Assembly: GCA_963749485.1 (NCBI GenBank)
Contig: CAVVMV010000003.1
Location: 62,001 to 126,000 of the forward strand
Reading direction: 5' to 3'
Length of the DNA: 64,000 bases
From: JAZGGS01 sp963749485
GTDB lineage: Bacteria > Bacteroidota > Ignavibacteria > Ignavibacteriales > Ignavibacteriaceae
Shown: positions 9,921 to 20,687 of the stretch, in pieces
Layout of the letters: every line of letters begins with the position of its first letter
How positions within the stretch are numbered: position 1 is the first letter of the stretch
Program-made: the position numbers and the translations under genes
Notes under the pieces: generated by a model
Databases searched by the model: none
What the model saw: the letters and a program-made list of their open reading frames with translations, nothing else
What the model was told of the DNA's origin: nothing

Positions 9921-11921
9921 ATGAAGCAAAAAAAATATAAGCTAACAAGATTAGGCAATGCGGGCTTCGTTAAGAAAGTAGACGAAGCCCTTTTTGCTAT
10001 TAATTACCAGCACGAACTTAACGCATCGCAGTACGAAGCTGTTGCAGCAGTTAACGGCGCTTATCTTATAATTGCAGGTGCAGGAACTGGTAAAACACGC
10101 ACGCTTGTTTACCGCGTTGCAAGATTAATAGAATCCGGTTACGATCCGCAATCGATATTGCTTCTTACCTTTACGCGCAAAGCTGCAAACGAAATGATGA
10201 AAAGAGCTTCGGTGCTTTTGGATGACCGTTGTTCCAAAATTCGCGGCGGAACGTTTCACTCTTTTGCAAATTTAACTTTAAGAAGATATGCAAAAGCAGC
10301 AGGAGTAGAATCTAACTTTACAATTTTAGACCAGGGAGACAGCGCAGATATTATAAATCTTATCCGCTCGCAGGATGGTTTTATCAGCAAAGAAAAGCGG
10401 TTCCCTAAAAAAGATACACTTAATAAAGTTTACAGCTTAAATGTTAACACAGGAATTCCTGTTGAGCAAATTATTGAAGTCGGATTATCCTCACTTTATT
10501 CCCCTGTCTAGATAAGATAATTGAAGTACAGCACATCTATACTAGATTACAAAAGAAAAAATAACCTGCTCGATTATGATGACCTGCTGGTTTACCTGCG
10601 CGATTTTCTTCACAGCGGAAATGCTGCGGCAAAAAATCTTCTTTCAACAATAAAATTTGTTATGGTTGATGAATACCAGGATACAAACTATCTGCAGGCA
10701 GAAATTGTGCAGGGACTTGCAAAACATAACGGTAATGTTATGGTAGTTGGTGATGATGCGCAGTCAATCTATTCTTTTCGCGGAGCCAACTTTAAGAACA
10801 TTATGGATTTTCCAAAGCTGTTTGATAATGTAAACGTAATTAAGATTGAAGAAAATTATAGAAGTGTTCAAACAGTACTCGATTTTGCTAACCAGGTTTA
10901 CGAAGGTGCAGTTGAAAAATATACAAAGGTTCTTTACACGCAAAGGAAAGGGGGCGAACTTCCTTTTATTGTTGCTGCAGCAAATGAGAACATGCAATCA
11001 AGGTTTATTGTGGAAAAAATTCTTGAACTTTTAGAAGAAGGTGTTCCGCTTAAAGATATTTCAGTGCTTTTCCGCTCTTCATTTTTTTCATTCAACCTGG
11101 AGATTGAATTATCAAAAGCAGGAATTCCATTTCAGAAATTCGGCGGGATAAAGTTTATTGAAACTGCACACGTTAAAGATGTGCTGGCATTTTTAAGAAT
11201 TGCTTCTAACCCGAAAGATATTGTTAGCTGGTACAGGGTTTTGCTCCTGCACGAAGGTGTAGGACCTAAAACAGCACAGAGAATTTTAGATGAACTTGCA
11301 ACTGCAAGATTAACAATTGAAAAACATCCTGGAACTAAAAAAGAATTTCAGTATCAAAAATTAAAAGAGCTCTTTATTCTTCTATATAAACTGCACACCA
11401 CTAAAGCTTCTCCTACAGAAAAAGCAGCTATGGTTTTAGAATATTATCATCCACTCTTTAAGCATAAGTATGATGATTTTAATAAACGAAATAAAGATCT
11501 TGAAATTCTGCAAAACATTTCCGAAAACTACCGTTCGCTAAATTCATTTTTAGCAGATATGGCAATTGAACCGGTTATCAATAGTGTGATTGATATTTCG
11601 GAAACAGATAAGGAAGATGAATATCTTACTCTTTCCACAATTCATTCTGCTAAAGGATTGGAATGGCATTCTGTTTTTGTAATACATGCAATCGAGGGTT
11701 ACTTTCCTTCTACACGAGCTGCAGAAAGTCTTGATTCTTTAGAAGAAGAAAGAAGGTTGATGTACGTTGCCGCTACAAGAGCAAAACAAAACCTGTTTGT
11801 TACTTACCCGATGAATATGTATAACAGGATGGAAGGAATAACACTTTCAAAACCATCAAGATTCATTTCGGAAATCTCCCCGGATAAAGCAGAGGGCTGG
11901 CTTGTGGAGGATGATTTTTAA
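9921..11921 (+). CDS. UvrD/Rep-family superfamily I DNA helicase (frame-disrupted)
   Basis: This is an ATP-driven 3'-5' DNA helicase. All family motifs are present in order: IAGAGTGKTRT (motif I, residues 51-61), MVDEYQDTNY (II), GDDAQSIYSFRG (III), ENYRSV (IV), TIHSAKGLEW (V) and YVAATRAKQN (VI). The frame is interrupted by two in-frame stops at 10509 and 10518. The expected residues (CLDKIIEVQHIY) appear in another frame between about 10505 and 10535, after which the first frame resumes. One missing and one extra base explain it, giving about 666 residues. I cannot tell UvrD, Rep and PcrA apart from the sequence alone. A bidirectional terminator follows. Confidence 0.92.
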
Positions 11922-11937
11922 ATCAACCATAGAAAAA

Positions 11938-11959
11938 AGCCCCGCATTTCTACGGGGCT
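11938..11959. terminator. Bidirectional terminator between helicase and T9SS gene
   Basis: A perfect 7-bp GC-rich stem (AGCCCCG with CGGGGCT) and 8-base loop lie between convergent genes. It has an A-run on the left, which gives a strong T-tract on the minus strand, and a weaker CTCTTTCT on the right. Confidence 0.85.
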
Positions 11960-11997
11960 CTTTCTGAATTCTATCTTCTAATTTCTATCATTCAGAA

Positions 11998-14824
11998 TTA
12001 CTTCATAAGTACCATCTTCTTAACAGAATTAAAGCTGCCTGCATTTATTGTGTAAACATAAATACCGCTTGCAAGTTTTGAGGCATCGAAGTTAACTTCG
12101 TACCTTCCTGCTTGCTGTAAACCGTTTACTAGTGAAGCAACTTTTTCACCAAGAAGGTTAAACACATCTAATGTTACCATTCCATCCTGTGGAATTGAAT
12201 ACTTAATTACAGTTGAAGGATTGAACGGGTTAGGATAATTCTGCTCTAAAGCATACTCAATTGGAGTTGTTACATCAACTTCAACTTCAGGTGAATATTC
12301 ATAAGTTCCGTTAAGATCAACCTGCTTCAGCCGGTAAGTATAACTTCCTGCATCAACATCTGTATCAACAAATGAATAAGATTTAGTTTCAGTAGTTGTT
12401 CCAAATCCAGCCAACGAAACCTAACTTTATCAAATTCACCGTCCTTAGCTTTACGCTCTACTTCGAAGCCCTGGTTGTTTATTTCTGTAGCAGTAACCCA
12501 GTTAAGGTTAACATTGCCATTGTTTGCAGATGCAGTAAAAGAAGTTAGTTCAACAGGAACTAAATATCTTCCATAAACAGAGAAGTTATCCAGAACCCAC
12601 CACCAGTCCCATCCTGGCTGTACAATTCTAACTCTTACACTAACATTTGATTGACCGCCAAGGAATGCTGTAACATCTATTACTTCATGAGTGTTACGTA
12701 TATCAGTTCCTATTTGATCCCAAACTCCTGTCCAGGTACTTCCACCATCAGTACTTACTTCAACGTGTGCTTCATCTTGTGCATCAAATACGTTCCAGTC
12801 ATTATCAAATTCAATCCATACAGCATCGGTGTAAGTAGATAAATCGAGAATAGGAACTATTGTAGCAGTTGATAAAAATGTTGTACCGCTTCCACATTCA
12901 TCAGAATCAGCAGCAAGTATACCACCTGATGAAGTTGCAGGTAATGTATAACTGTTCGGAAATGGTGGCAAGAGTATCTCCCAATCACAGTTACCACCCT
13001 GATTAGTTACTAGTCCATTGTCCTATTCCGCTTTCAAAATCATCAAAGAAAATAGTATCAATTACAATATTCGGATCAGGTATTCGTTGTAAAACTCCAT
13101 ACAGGTCCGTTAACACCGCAAGTATCATTCTGCTCAATAACACGCCACTGGTAAACAGTGCTGTAGGTAAGCGGAGCGGGAATATGCCCATGAACTTACA
13201 AGCGTACCGTGAATGAACAAGCTGCATATTTCCAGCTTCACCAAACCACAATTCATTTTCGGTTGCACCTGCACCGTTTGTCCATGACTACTTGTGCAAG
13301 ATTAATTGGTACATCAATAGTACCATTTGCAGGAGCTGGATTTGTAGGAGGATCAACCGGGCAAGGAGGACCAAAAGTAACAACACTCATCCATCCCTGG
13401 TAATTACCGGTTCTGTCATCCATCCAATATGGGTAAGCAACATCGTTATGTGCTGCAATACCTATATAATCTCCCTGGTAACCACCGGCAAGACCTGAAA
13501 TTGGTTTCGGTCTGAAGTTTTCATCACTAACCCTAAAATTATCCCAGGTAGTTCCACCGTTTACTGAAGTAGCCATCCAAACACCTGTACTGTCGTTAGT
13601 AGTTTCACGGCTGTCATAAAATACTATCATAGCCTGTCCAGTAGTCTGATCAACAGTCATCCATGGATAATACTGGTCTTTGCCATTATTTAACGGATCA
13701 TCATTAACTCTTACTGGTGAAGACCAGGTTGTACCACCGTCTGTAGATTTGATCAGAACAATATCCGGATCACTTCCTGCAGGTGTTACGTTTCTCTGCG
13801 GCCAGCGAAATATAAATTGTACCATCATTTGCTCCGCCAGATCTATCAACTGCCATTGAAGGGAATGATGAAACTCTTATACTGTGTTGGTTTTAAGTTA
13901 CCTCTAATACCAAAATTTACTGCAGAGTAAATTCTTGCGGAAGACCATGTAACGCCACCATCAGTAGATTTTGAGAAACCGATAGCATCTTCGCCACCGG
14001 GCCATGCATCATAAATTGCATAAGCTGCGTAAACATCACCATTGGAAGCTGTTTGAACATTTACTCCCTGGCTGTGGCTTCCTGCATTTAAACTGCCACT
14101 AAGGTTAATTGAGGAAGACCAGGTTGAACCAACATTTGTTGAATATCTTATCACAACATCATTATTGTTAGCTCCGCCAAAATCTGTCCACGAGACATAC
14201 AACCTATTAACATATGGGCTGCTACCGGTTTTATCAACCATCATATGGTTTTTATCAGCTAAAGAACCGGGATTTGGTGCGACTGTATGTGTCGTCCAAC
14301 TTGTACCGCTGTTTGTGGAAACAGCAATTCCCTGTCCACCAGGATTAGTAATATAGTTTTCATAAAAATTTCCGTTTACTCCTATTACAGAAGCCGGATC
14401 ACCTGAATTAGTGCCAAATGGTGGATTATCAAATCCTACCCAGATTTGCTGCACCATCTAAAGACCAGTAAACACCTGTTCCCCAAACTGTTGTAAAGGG
14501 CCAAGGTGTAGCATTTGCAGAAGCAAAAATTATATTCTCATCCAGTGGATGAACATCAACACTCAACTCCGACTGAGTTGTAGTTGAACCGGGCCATGGT
14601 CTAAAGTTTGGCTCAACCGTAGCGTCAGCACCAAATAAAAACCTTGGTTCATAAATTTTCTCTTCCCATTTATAATTGGGATCAATATTTCCAGCGCCGA
14701 ATGGATCTAAACGAACCAGCGACCAGATCCTTTCATCACCCGAACCACTCTGGGCAATTAAATTGGAAGAGAAGAAACAGAACAACAGTGTTAATGCAAA
14801 GAAAACTGTCAAAATGTTTTTCAT
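11998..14824 (-). CDS. Secreted sialidase-fold (BNR-repeat) protein with T9SS sorting domain (several frameshifts)
   Basis: One large surface or secreted protein of about 940 residues is read here in six pieces: 14429-14824, 13846-14457, 13253-13849, 13003-13251, 12327-12971 and 11998-12414. It begins with a signal peptide (ALTLLFCFFSSNLIAQ). A six-bladed-propeller region follows with repeated Asp-box motifs such as STNSGTSWTTH, STDGGVTWSS and STDGGTTWSS, as in BNR/sialidase folds. Next come a Fn3-like stretch and a beta domain, the common VELTSFTA module, and the C-terminal sorting domain (QNYPNPFNPSTVIKY ... VKKMVLMK). No sialidase catalytic set could be confirmed, so an enzyme activity is not claimed. 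At least five indels break the frame. Confidence 0.85.
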
Positions 14825-15418
14825 TACATATCCTCTTATATTTTTGTTAATTGATTTATTAGGTTATTTAATTTTGAACTAAAATTGGTTTTGTTCTTAA
14901 ACAGGTAATTATTTATTCGATAAGTGATACGATTGGCAGGAGTTCAGAAATGAAATCACTTGCAGCCGTTCATCGTTATCTTTACAAACTTTAAGAAACA
15001 AAATTATGAAATTATCTACAAAAAATAATAGTAAATTTAAATAAAAATTGTTAGATACTTAAACAGTTGCTGATTTTATTATATAGTGACAAAATTATAT
15101 GCTCTTAAAACCAGCACTCAAAACCAGCATTGGGAATGATCAATCTTGTAAAGACATCAATTATCATGCTATCCGTTGCTAATCTGCTGCTGTTGGATTT
15201 GTTTAGAAAATCGTTCTATTTTAAACTTTCTAGCAGAGATTTTTAAAATTATCTGTAATTTTTACAACCCGATTGGTATAAGTGCCAGTCACTTTCAATG
15301 TGACCTGCATTTCAAGATTCATTCCAAATAAAATATAAATTTATTTCCTTATTTCATTTAACTATTTTGCTCCTGCATATTTTAAACTTTTAATATTTTT
15401 CATCATACATTATTCTGA
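14825..15418. other. Long divergent intergenic region upstream of the sialidase-fold gene
   Basis: About 590 AT-rich bases contain no coding frame that I can support. The part nearest the minus-strand gene should hold its promoter. A GATTGGC-containing motif at 14929-14944 resembles a motif found upstream of two other T9SS genes in the window. No tRNA, riboswitch or convincing hairpin was found in the rest. Confidence 0.5.
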
Positions 15419-16496
15419 ATGGTTATAATAATAGCTGCAATAGCGTTCCTATTAATACTGAATGGGATTATTGCAATTACCTTAAAAAAGGCAACCTCGC
15501 AATCCTCCGTAGGATCCAACCAAAAAAGCATTTCAATTATTATTGCACTTAAAAACGAAGAAGAAAAGATAGAAACTTTAGTAGCATCACTTAATGAGCT
15601 TGATTATCCCACAGAATATTTTGAAGTGATTTTTATCGATGATAACTCAAAGGATGATACTTACGAAATAATTTCTAAAGAAGATTAAAGGATTTGATAA
15701 TTTTAGCGTATACAAACTGCAAAGTGAAAACAAATCCGGCAAACGGAATGCACTTGAACTGGGAATTAGTAAATCTGTACATCCGTATATTTTAATTACT
15801 GATGCTGATTGCGAACCAGAAAAGGATTGGTTGAAGGCATATTCAAATAAATTTACAGAAGGATTTGATTTTTTATTTGGAATTGCACCTTTCTTCCGGG
15901 AAAAATCTTTGGTTAACAAAATTTCCTGCTTTGAAAATCTAAGAAACTCGATGCTCTCAATCTTTGCAGCAAATATTGGTTTGCCTTATTCTGCTGCTGC
16001 AAGAAATTTCGGATTCAAAAAAACTTCATTTGAAAAAGTTGGCGGCTATTCAAAAACAATCGATACTTTAAGCGGTGATGATGATCTCCTTCTGCGGGAA
16101 GCTGTTAAAAACAATCTTAAGATCGGAACGGTTACAGCAAAAGGTTCGTTTGTTTTTTCTAAAACGAAAGAGACATTTAAAGATTACCTCAAGCAGCGTG
16201 CAAGACACACTCAAACTTCTTTTCATTACCTGTTTAAGCAGCAGTTAGTACTCGGTTTATGGCATCTATTTAATTTATTAATAGTTTTTTCTCCAATATT
16301 GTTTTTCCTGAATATTTACTTCCTGTTGCTTCTTCCTACAAAGCTTTTTATCGATCTACTTATTGTTTTATTTAACCAGGAAAAATTCAGTTACAAATTT
16401 TCTTTTACAGAAGTATTGTACCTGCAAATTTTTTACGAGCTTTTTCTTATCATTCATTTCTTAAATGCAAAGTTTGGTAAGATAGAATGGAAGTGA
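15419..16496 (+). CDS. Family 2 glycosyltransferase, membrane-bound (one frameshift)
   Basis: The protein has the GT2 (GT-A fold) layout: an N-terminal membrane segment, SIIIALKNEEEKIETLV, the nucleotide-binding VIFIDDNSKDDTYEI and ILITDADCEPEKDWL. A later catalytic region has GDDDLLLREAV and RARHTQTSFHYL (QxxRW-like position). Two or three C-terminal membrane helices end the protein. The frame breaks just after 15685 and resumes at once in another frame (KGFDNFSVYKLQSE), giving about 358 residues. The sugar donor and acceptor are unknown. The gene overlaps the following methyltransferase by ten bases, so the two form an operon, perhaps for a surface glycan or glycolipid. Confidence 0.88.
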
Positions 16497-17312
16497 TTAA
16501 AACTGCACTGCCTGCCTGGCTTAATAAAGCTCATCCAAATTATAAACGATGGAAACGTGCACGGGAAATTTCGGAAGAGCGCGGTAAGTTTGTTGAATCT
16601 GTTTTATCAAATGAAATTATACTATCCGGTTTGCGTATACTCGATCTTGGTTCGGGCGAAGGGGGAACAGCTAAAGTACTTTCTGAAAAAAATGAGCTTA
16701 TAAGTTTTGATATCAACATAGAATAGATTGCTGCAACAAGAAAATAATCAATATCAAAAAGTTCTTGGTGATTCAGAACATCTTCCTTTTAACTCATCAT
16801 CTTTTGATGTAATCATTCTGCAGGATGTAATCGAACATCTTCAGAGTAAAAAAGATACAATTGATTCGCTTCATTCATTGCTGAAGAAAAATGGGATTAT
16901 CTATTTAAGCACACCAAATAAAATATCGATCTTTAATGTTATTGCTGATCCTCATTGGGGTGTTCCTTTCATTTCACTTTTAAAGAGAGAAAGTATTCGA
17001 AAATATTTTTTAAGTGTGTTCCGCAAAACTGAAGCAGCCAGGAAAGATATTGCAGAATTATCTTCACTTAAAAACTTGCTGAGTTTATTTGAAGATAAGT
17101 TTGAAGTAAGATTATTTACTTCTCATGCAGTTAAAGAACTTTTTAATGGGCATAAAGGAATTGTCTGGAGCAACTTTCATTTAAAGCTAGTTGGAGCTGC
17201 AAACAAACTTAAAATTGGAAGATTGATAACCTTGATGGCAAACGATAAGCCAGGATTAATAAATAAATTTTTTACACCGACTTTTTATATCACTTTGAAG
17301 AAAAAGAATTAA
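16487..17312 (+). CDS. Class I SAM-dependent methyltransferase (one frameshift)
   Basis: This is a methyltransferase of the UbiE/type 11 kind. Motif I is LRILDLGSGEGGTAKVL, followed by the acidic end of strand two (LISFDINIE). The later VIILQDVIEHL and GIIYLSTPNK are motifs typical of the fold. A single extra T near 16725 breaks the frame; after it the sequence continues as RLLQQENNQYQKVLGDSEHLPF. The restored length is about 274 residues. It overlaps the glycosyltransferase, so it may modify a lipid or sugar made in the same pathway. The substrate is not evident. Confidence 0.87.
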
Positions 17313-17391
17313 AAGAATAATAATTCAACATCTTTTGATTTGACCAATAATTGGTATATTTTATTTTAACACAGTTCAAATTTTAAATGCG

Positions 17392-17783
17392 ATGACAAAT
17401 AACCAGTTAGCCCAAAAAGCTGTAGAAGCAAAATCGAAAGCGTTGCCAACTTATTCAAATTTTTATGTTGGAGCAGCTTTACTAACCGAAGATGGGAAAG
17501 TTTACTCAGGTGGTAATATTGAATCGAGCTCATACAGTTTAACAATCTGTGCAGAACGAACTGCAATATTTAAAGCAATCTCTGAAGGAGAGCGAAAGTT
17601 TAAAGCAATTGCAGTCGCAGGCGATACCGATGACTTCATTTCTCCCTGTGGTGCCTGCAGGCAAGTTATAAGCGACCTTTGCGGAGATATCGATATTATA
17701 ATGGTCAATAAAAAAAATGAGTTAAGGTAAGTAAAGCTTCAGAGCTGCTGCCGCTCGCATTTGGTGATAAAGATTTAAAGTAA
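17392..17783 (+). CDS. cdd: Cytidine deaminase (frameshift near the C-terminus)
   Basis: The enzyme deaminates cytidine and deoxycytidine to the uridine forms. The zinc site is complete: CAERTA at residues 53-58 and PCGACRQV at 85-92, with the YSNFYVGAAL and GGNIESSSYS substrate segments. The first frame stops at 17730 after NELR. A one-base change there restores the family's usual end (VSKASELLPLAFGD), with the stop at 17781-17783, for about 130 residues. It leads a nucleoside-salvage run of cdd, tdk, nupC and punA, all on the plus strand. Confidence 0.92.
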
Positions 17784-17822
17784 TTATTTAATTTTTTAAA
17801 TTTTTAATTTTCAATTTCTTTT

Positions 17823-18398
17823 ATGGTTGAATTTCCACACGCAATGCCCAAAGATACCGGCTGGATAGAAGTAATTACCGGCTGCATGTTCAGCGGCAAA
17901 ACAGAAGAACTTATTCGCCGGTTAAGAAGGGCAGAAATTGCCAAACAAAAAGTAAAAATTTTTAAACCGCTAATTGATACTCGTTACTCTGATGAATCTA
18001 TTGTATCACACAACGAGCAGTCACTCCCTTCAATTTTAATAAAAGATATTAAAGAAGTTCTGGATCAATCTGATGATGCGCAAGTTGTAGCAATTGATGA
18101 AGCACAGTTCTTTTCAGCTGATATAACCAAAGTGTGCAACAAGCTTGCTATGAAGGGTAAAAGAGTTATTGTTGCAGGGTTAGACCAGGATTTTCGCGGT
18201 GTTCCTTTCGAGCCGATGCCGCAGCTTTTAGCTATTGCAGAATATATCACCAAGCAGCTTGCAATTTGTGTGGAGTGCGGTAACCCTGCAGATAAAACCC
18301 AAAGAAAAACAGCTTCATCAGAAAGAGTGATTGTTGGTGCGGCAGATATTTACGAAGCACGCTGCAGGCAGTGCCATTACATCCCCGAAGAATCTTAA
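17823..18398 (+). CDS. tdk: Thymidine kinase
   Basis: The enzyme phosphorylates thymidine with ATP. The P-loop GCMFSGKTEEL is at residues 20-30 and the Walker B/catalytic DEAQFF near residue 98. VAGLDQDFRGVPFEPM forms the lasso region, and the zinc ribbon is CVECGNP with CRQC near the C-terminus. At 191 residues it is a normal type II (TK1-like) enzyme. The last 40 codons and the intergenic region are repeated 888 bases downstream, where they are fused to a copy of nupC. The gene itself is intact. Confidence 0.95.
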   Translation: MVEFPHAMPKDTGWIEVITGCMFSGKTEELIRRLRRAEIAKQKVKIFKPLIDTRYSDESIVSHNEQSLPSILIKDIKEVLDQSDDAQVVAIDEAQFFSADITKVCNKLAMKGKRVIVAGLDQDFRGVPFEPMPQLLAIAEYITKQLAICVECGNPADKTQRKTASSERVIVGAADIYEARCRQCHYIPEES

Positions 18399-20051
18399 GG
18401 ATACAAAATGGAATTAAACTCAATCTTAAGAGGTTTTGTAGGAATTATTGTTTTAGTTGGTATTGCTTTCCTGCTTTCTAACAATAAAAAGAATATAGAC
18501 TGGAAACTTGTAGGAACAGGTCTTGGTCTTCAATTTGTTTTCGCAGTATTTATTCTCCGCAGCGAAGAACTTAGGAGTTTCTTTTTCATTCTTGGCTGGC
18601 CAAAAGATTTCTTCGGATGGATAAGCGGATTTTTTGTTGTGGTTTTAAACTTTACAATGGCGGGTGCACAGTTTGTTTTTGGTGATCTCGCAAAACTTCC
18701 CGGAAGTGAAGGATCTATGGGTTCATTTTTTGCCTTCCAGGTTCTTCCTACAATTATTTTCTTCGCATGCTTGATGTCAATTCTTTATTACCTCGGTTTC
18801 ATGCAAATGATCGTTAGGGGGATGGCATGGGTTATGGCAAGATTTTTAGGAACCAGCGGTGCAGAATCTCTCTCCTGCTCCGCAAATATTTTTGTGGGGC
18901 AAACCGAAGCTCCATTGATGATAAAACCATATTTAAAGGAGATGACTAAAAGTGAAATCCTTACCATAATGGTGGGAGGTATGGCAACAATTGCAGGTGG
19001 GGTGATGGCTGCATATATCCAGATACTTGGAAGTGCATACTCAATTAAGCATGGGGTGCCACTTGTTGAAGCCCAGCAGTTTTTTGCCACTCAGCTTCTC
19101 GGTGCAAGTATTATGGCGGCTCCTGCAGCAATTGTTATTTCAAAAATTCTTTTTCCGGAAACTTGCGGTAATCCTGCAGATAAAACCCAAAGAAAAACAG
19201 CTTCATCAGAAAGAGTGATTGTTGGTGCGGCAGATATTTACGAAGCACGCTGCAGGCAGTGCCATTACATCCCAGAAGAATCTTAAGGATAAAAAATGGA
19301 CTTAAACTCAATCGTAAGAGGTTTTGTAGGAATTATAGTTTTAGTTGGTATTGCATTCCTGCTTTCTAACAATAAAAAGAAAATAGACTGGAAACTTGTA
19401 GGAACAGGTCTTGGTCTTCAATTTGTTTTCGCAGTATTTATTCTCCGCAGCGAAGAACTTAGGAGTTTCTTTTTCATTCTTGGCTGGCCAAAAGATTTCT
19501 TCGGATGGATAAGCGGATTTTTTGTTGTGGTTTTAAACTTTACAATGGCAGGCGCACAGTTTGTTTTTGGTGATCTTGCAAAACTTCCCGGAAGTGAAGG
19601 ATCTATGGGTTCATTTTTTGCCTTCCAGGTTCTTCCTACAATTATTTTCTTCGCATGCTTGATGTCAATTCTTTATTACCTCGGTTTCATGCAAATGATC
19701 GTTAGGGGGATGGCATGGGTTATGGCAAGATTTTTAGGAACCAGCGGTGCAGAATCTCTCTCCTGCTCCGCAAATATTTTTGTGGGGCAAACCGAAGCTC
19801 CATTGATGATAAAACCATATTTAAAGGAGATGACTAAAAGTGAAATCCTTACCATAATGGTGGGAGGTATGGCAACAATTGCAGGCGGAGTGATGGCTGC
19901 ATATATCCAGATACTTGGAAGTGCATACTCAATTAAACATGGAGTGCCACTTGCCGAAGCCCAGCAGTTTTTTGCAACACAGCTTCTCGGTGCAAGTATT
20001 ATGGCGGCTCCTGCAGCAATTGTTATTTCAAAAATTCTTTTTCCGGAAACC
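18276..20051. repeat. 888-bp direct tandem duplication spanning tdk 3' end and nupC 5' half
   Basis: Copy 1 is 18276-19163 and copy 2 is 19164-20051. Offsets between tdk-tail, intergenic, nupC start and nupC breakpoint positions are all exactly 888, a multiple of three. By eye about 19 substitutions separate the copies, with no indels. Several of them are clustered at the two ends, and the middle is nearly identical. Confidence 0.9.
18408..19286 (+). CDS. Chimeric ORF: NupC N-terminal half fused in frame to thymidine kinase tail
   Basis: This 292-residue frame begins with the first ~252 residues of a CNT-family nucleoside transporter (ELNSILRGFVGIIVLVG ...). It then switches at 19163/19164 to the last 40 residues of thymidine kinase (CGNPADKTQRK ... 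RCRQCHYIPEES). It results from a tandem duplication, because the complete nupC copy starts exactly 888 bases downstream. The transporter half lacks the C-terminal transport-domain helices, so nucleoside transport by this product is unlikely. The kinase tail keeps one cysteine of the first zinc pair and both of the second. The two copies differ at about 19 positions. It may be a real but non-functional by-product, or an assembly join of two strain variants. Confidence 0.85.
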   Translation: MELNSILRGFVGIIVLVGIAFLLSNNKKNIDWKLVGTGLGLQFVFAVFILRSEELRSFFFILGWPKDFFGWISGFFVVVLNFTMAGAQFVFGDLAKLPGSEGSMGSFFAFQVLPTIIFFACLMSILYYLGFMQMIVRGMAWVMARFLGTSGAESLSCSANIFVGQTEAPLMIKPYLKEMTKSEILTIMVGGMATIAGGVMAAYIQILGSAYSIKHGVPLVEAQQFFATQLLGASIMAAPAAIVISKILFPETCGNPADKTQRKTASSERVIVGAADIYEARCRQCHYIPEES

Positions 20052-20654
20052 GGTGAACCTAAAACAAAAGGTACAGTAAAAGTTGATGTTGAAAAGGATG
20101 CCTCAAACATTATTGAGGCTGCTGCTAACGGTGCAGCTGCAGGGCTTAAGCTGGCTTTGAACGTTGGAGCAATGCTGCTGGCTTTTATTGCTCTTATCGC
20201 CCTGGTAAATTATTTATTGAACGGACTTGGGGATCTGGTAAACTGGAACGAATCACTTAAAGCAAACTACGGTCAGCCGTTAAGCTTTGAGTTATTGTTG
20301 GGCTGGATATTCCAGTTTGTTGCTTTTAGTATTGGCGTGCCGTGGGAAGATGCACTTAGATTCGGAAGCCTGCTTGGTACTAAAATAGTTGTTAACGAAT
20401 TTGTTGCATACTCTGAGATGGGAACGATGATTGAAGCTGGAAAAATCTTAAATGAAAAAACTATCCTGATGGCAACCTATGCTTTATGCGGTTTTGCAAA
20501 CTTCAGCTCCATTGCAATACAGATTGGCGGCTTGGGACCTCTTGCCCCGAATAAAAAATCAGATATTGCGGGTTTAGGAATAAAGGCTGTTATTGGTGGT
20601 GTAATGGCAACATTAATGACGGCTACATTAGCAGGATTATTGTTTATAAAATAA
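19296..20654 (+). CDS. nupC: Concentrative nucleoside transporter (CNT/NupC family)
   Basis: This 452-residue inner-membrane protein imports nucleosides by cation symport. The CNT features are present: several N-terminal helices, the SANIFVGQTEAPLMIKPYL segment (written here in its conserved core GQTEAPLMIKPYL), the EMTKSEI loop, a second half with FLLGWIFQF-type helices (seen as ELLLGWIFQFVAF) and GTKIVVNEFVAY, and a C-terminal ALCGFANFSSIAIQIGGLG. It is the complete copy of the duplicated gene. A GGAT-type ribosome site lies 6-8 bases before the ATG, itself part of the duplication. Position between tdk and punA supports a role in salvage. Confidence 0.93.
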   Translation: MDLNSIVRGFVGIIVLVGIAFLLSNNKKKIDWKLVGTGLGLQFVFAVFILRSEELRSFFFILGWPKDFFGWISGFFVVVLNFTMAGAQFVFGDLAKLPGSEGSMGSFFAFQVLPTIIFFACLMSILYYLGFMQMIVRGMAWVMARFLGTSGAESLSCSANIFVGQTEAPLMIKPYLKEMTKSEILTIMVGGMATIAGGVMAAYIQILGSAYSIKHGVPLAEAQQFFATQLLGASIMAAPAAIVISKILFPETGEPKTKGTVKVDVEKDASNIIEAAANGAAAGLKLALNVGAMLLAFIALIALVNYLLNGLGDLVNWNESLKANYGQPLSFELLLGWIFQFVAFSIGVPWEDALRFGSLLGTKIVVNEFVAYSEMGTMIEAGKILNEKTILMATYALCGFANFSSIAIQIGGLGPLAPNKKSDIAGLGIKAVIGGVMATLMTATLAGLLFIK

Positions 20655-20687
20655 ACTTGGTACTTGATATAACTTTACTAAAATATT

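Noticed and set aside
14825..15418. Hidden tRNA or riboswitch in long gaps
   Set aside because: No TFC-like arm, cloverleaf or known riboswitch core was found here or in the other gaps over 300 bases.
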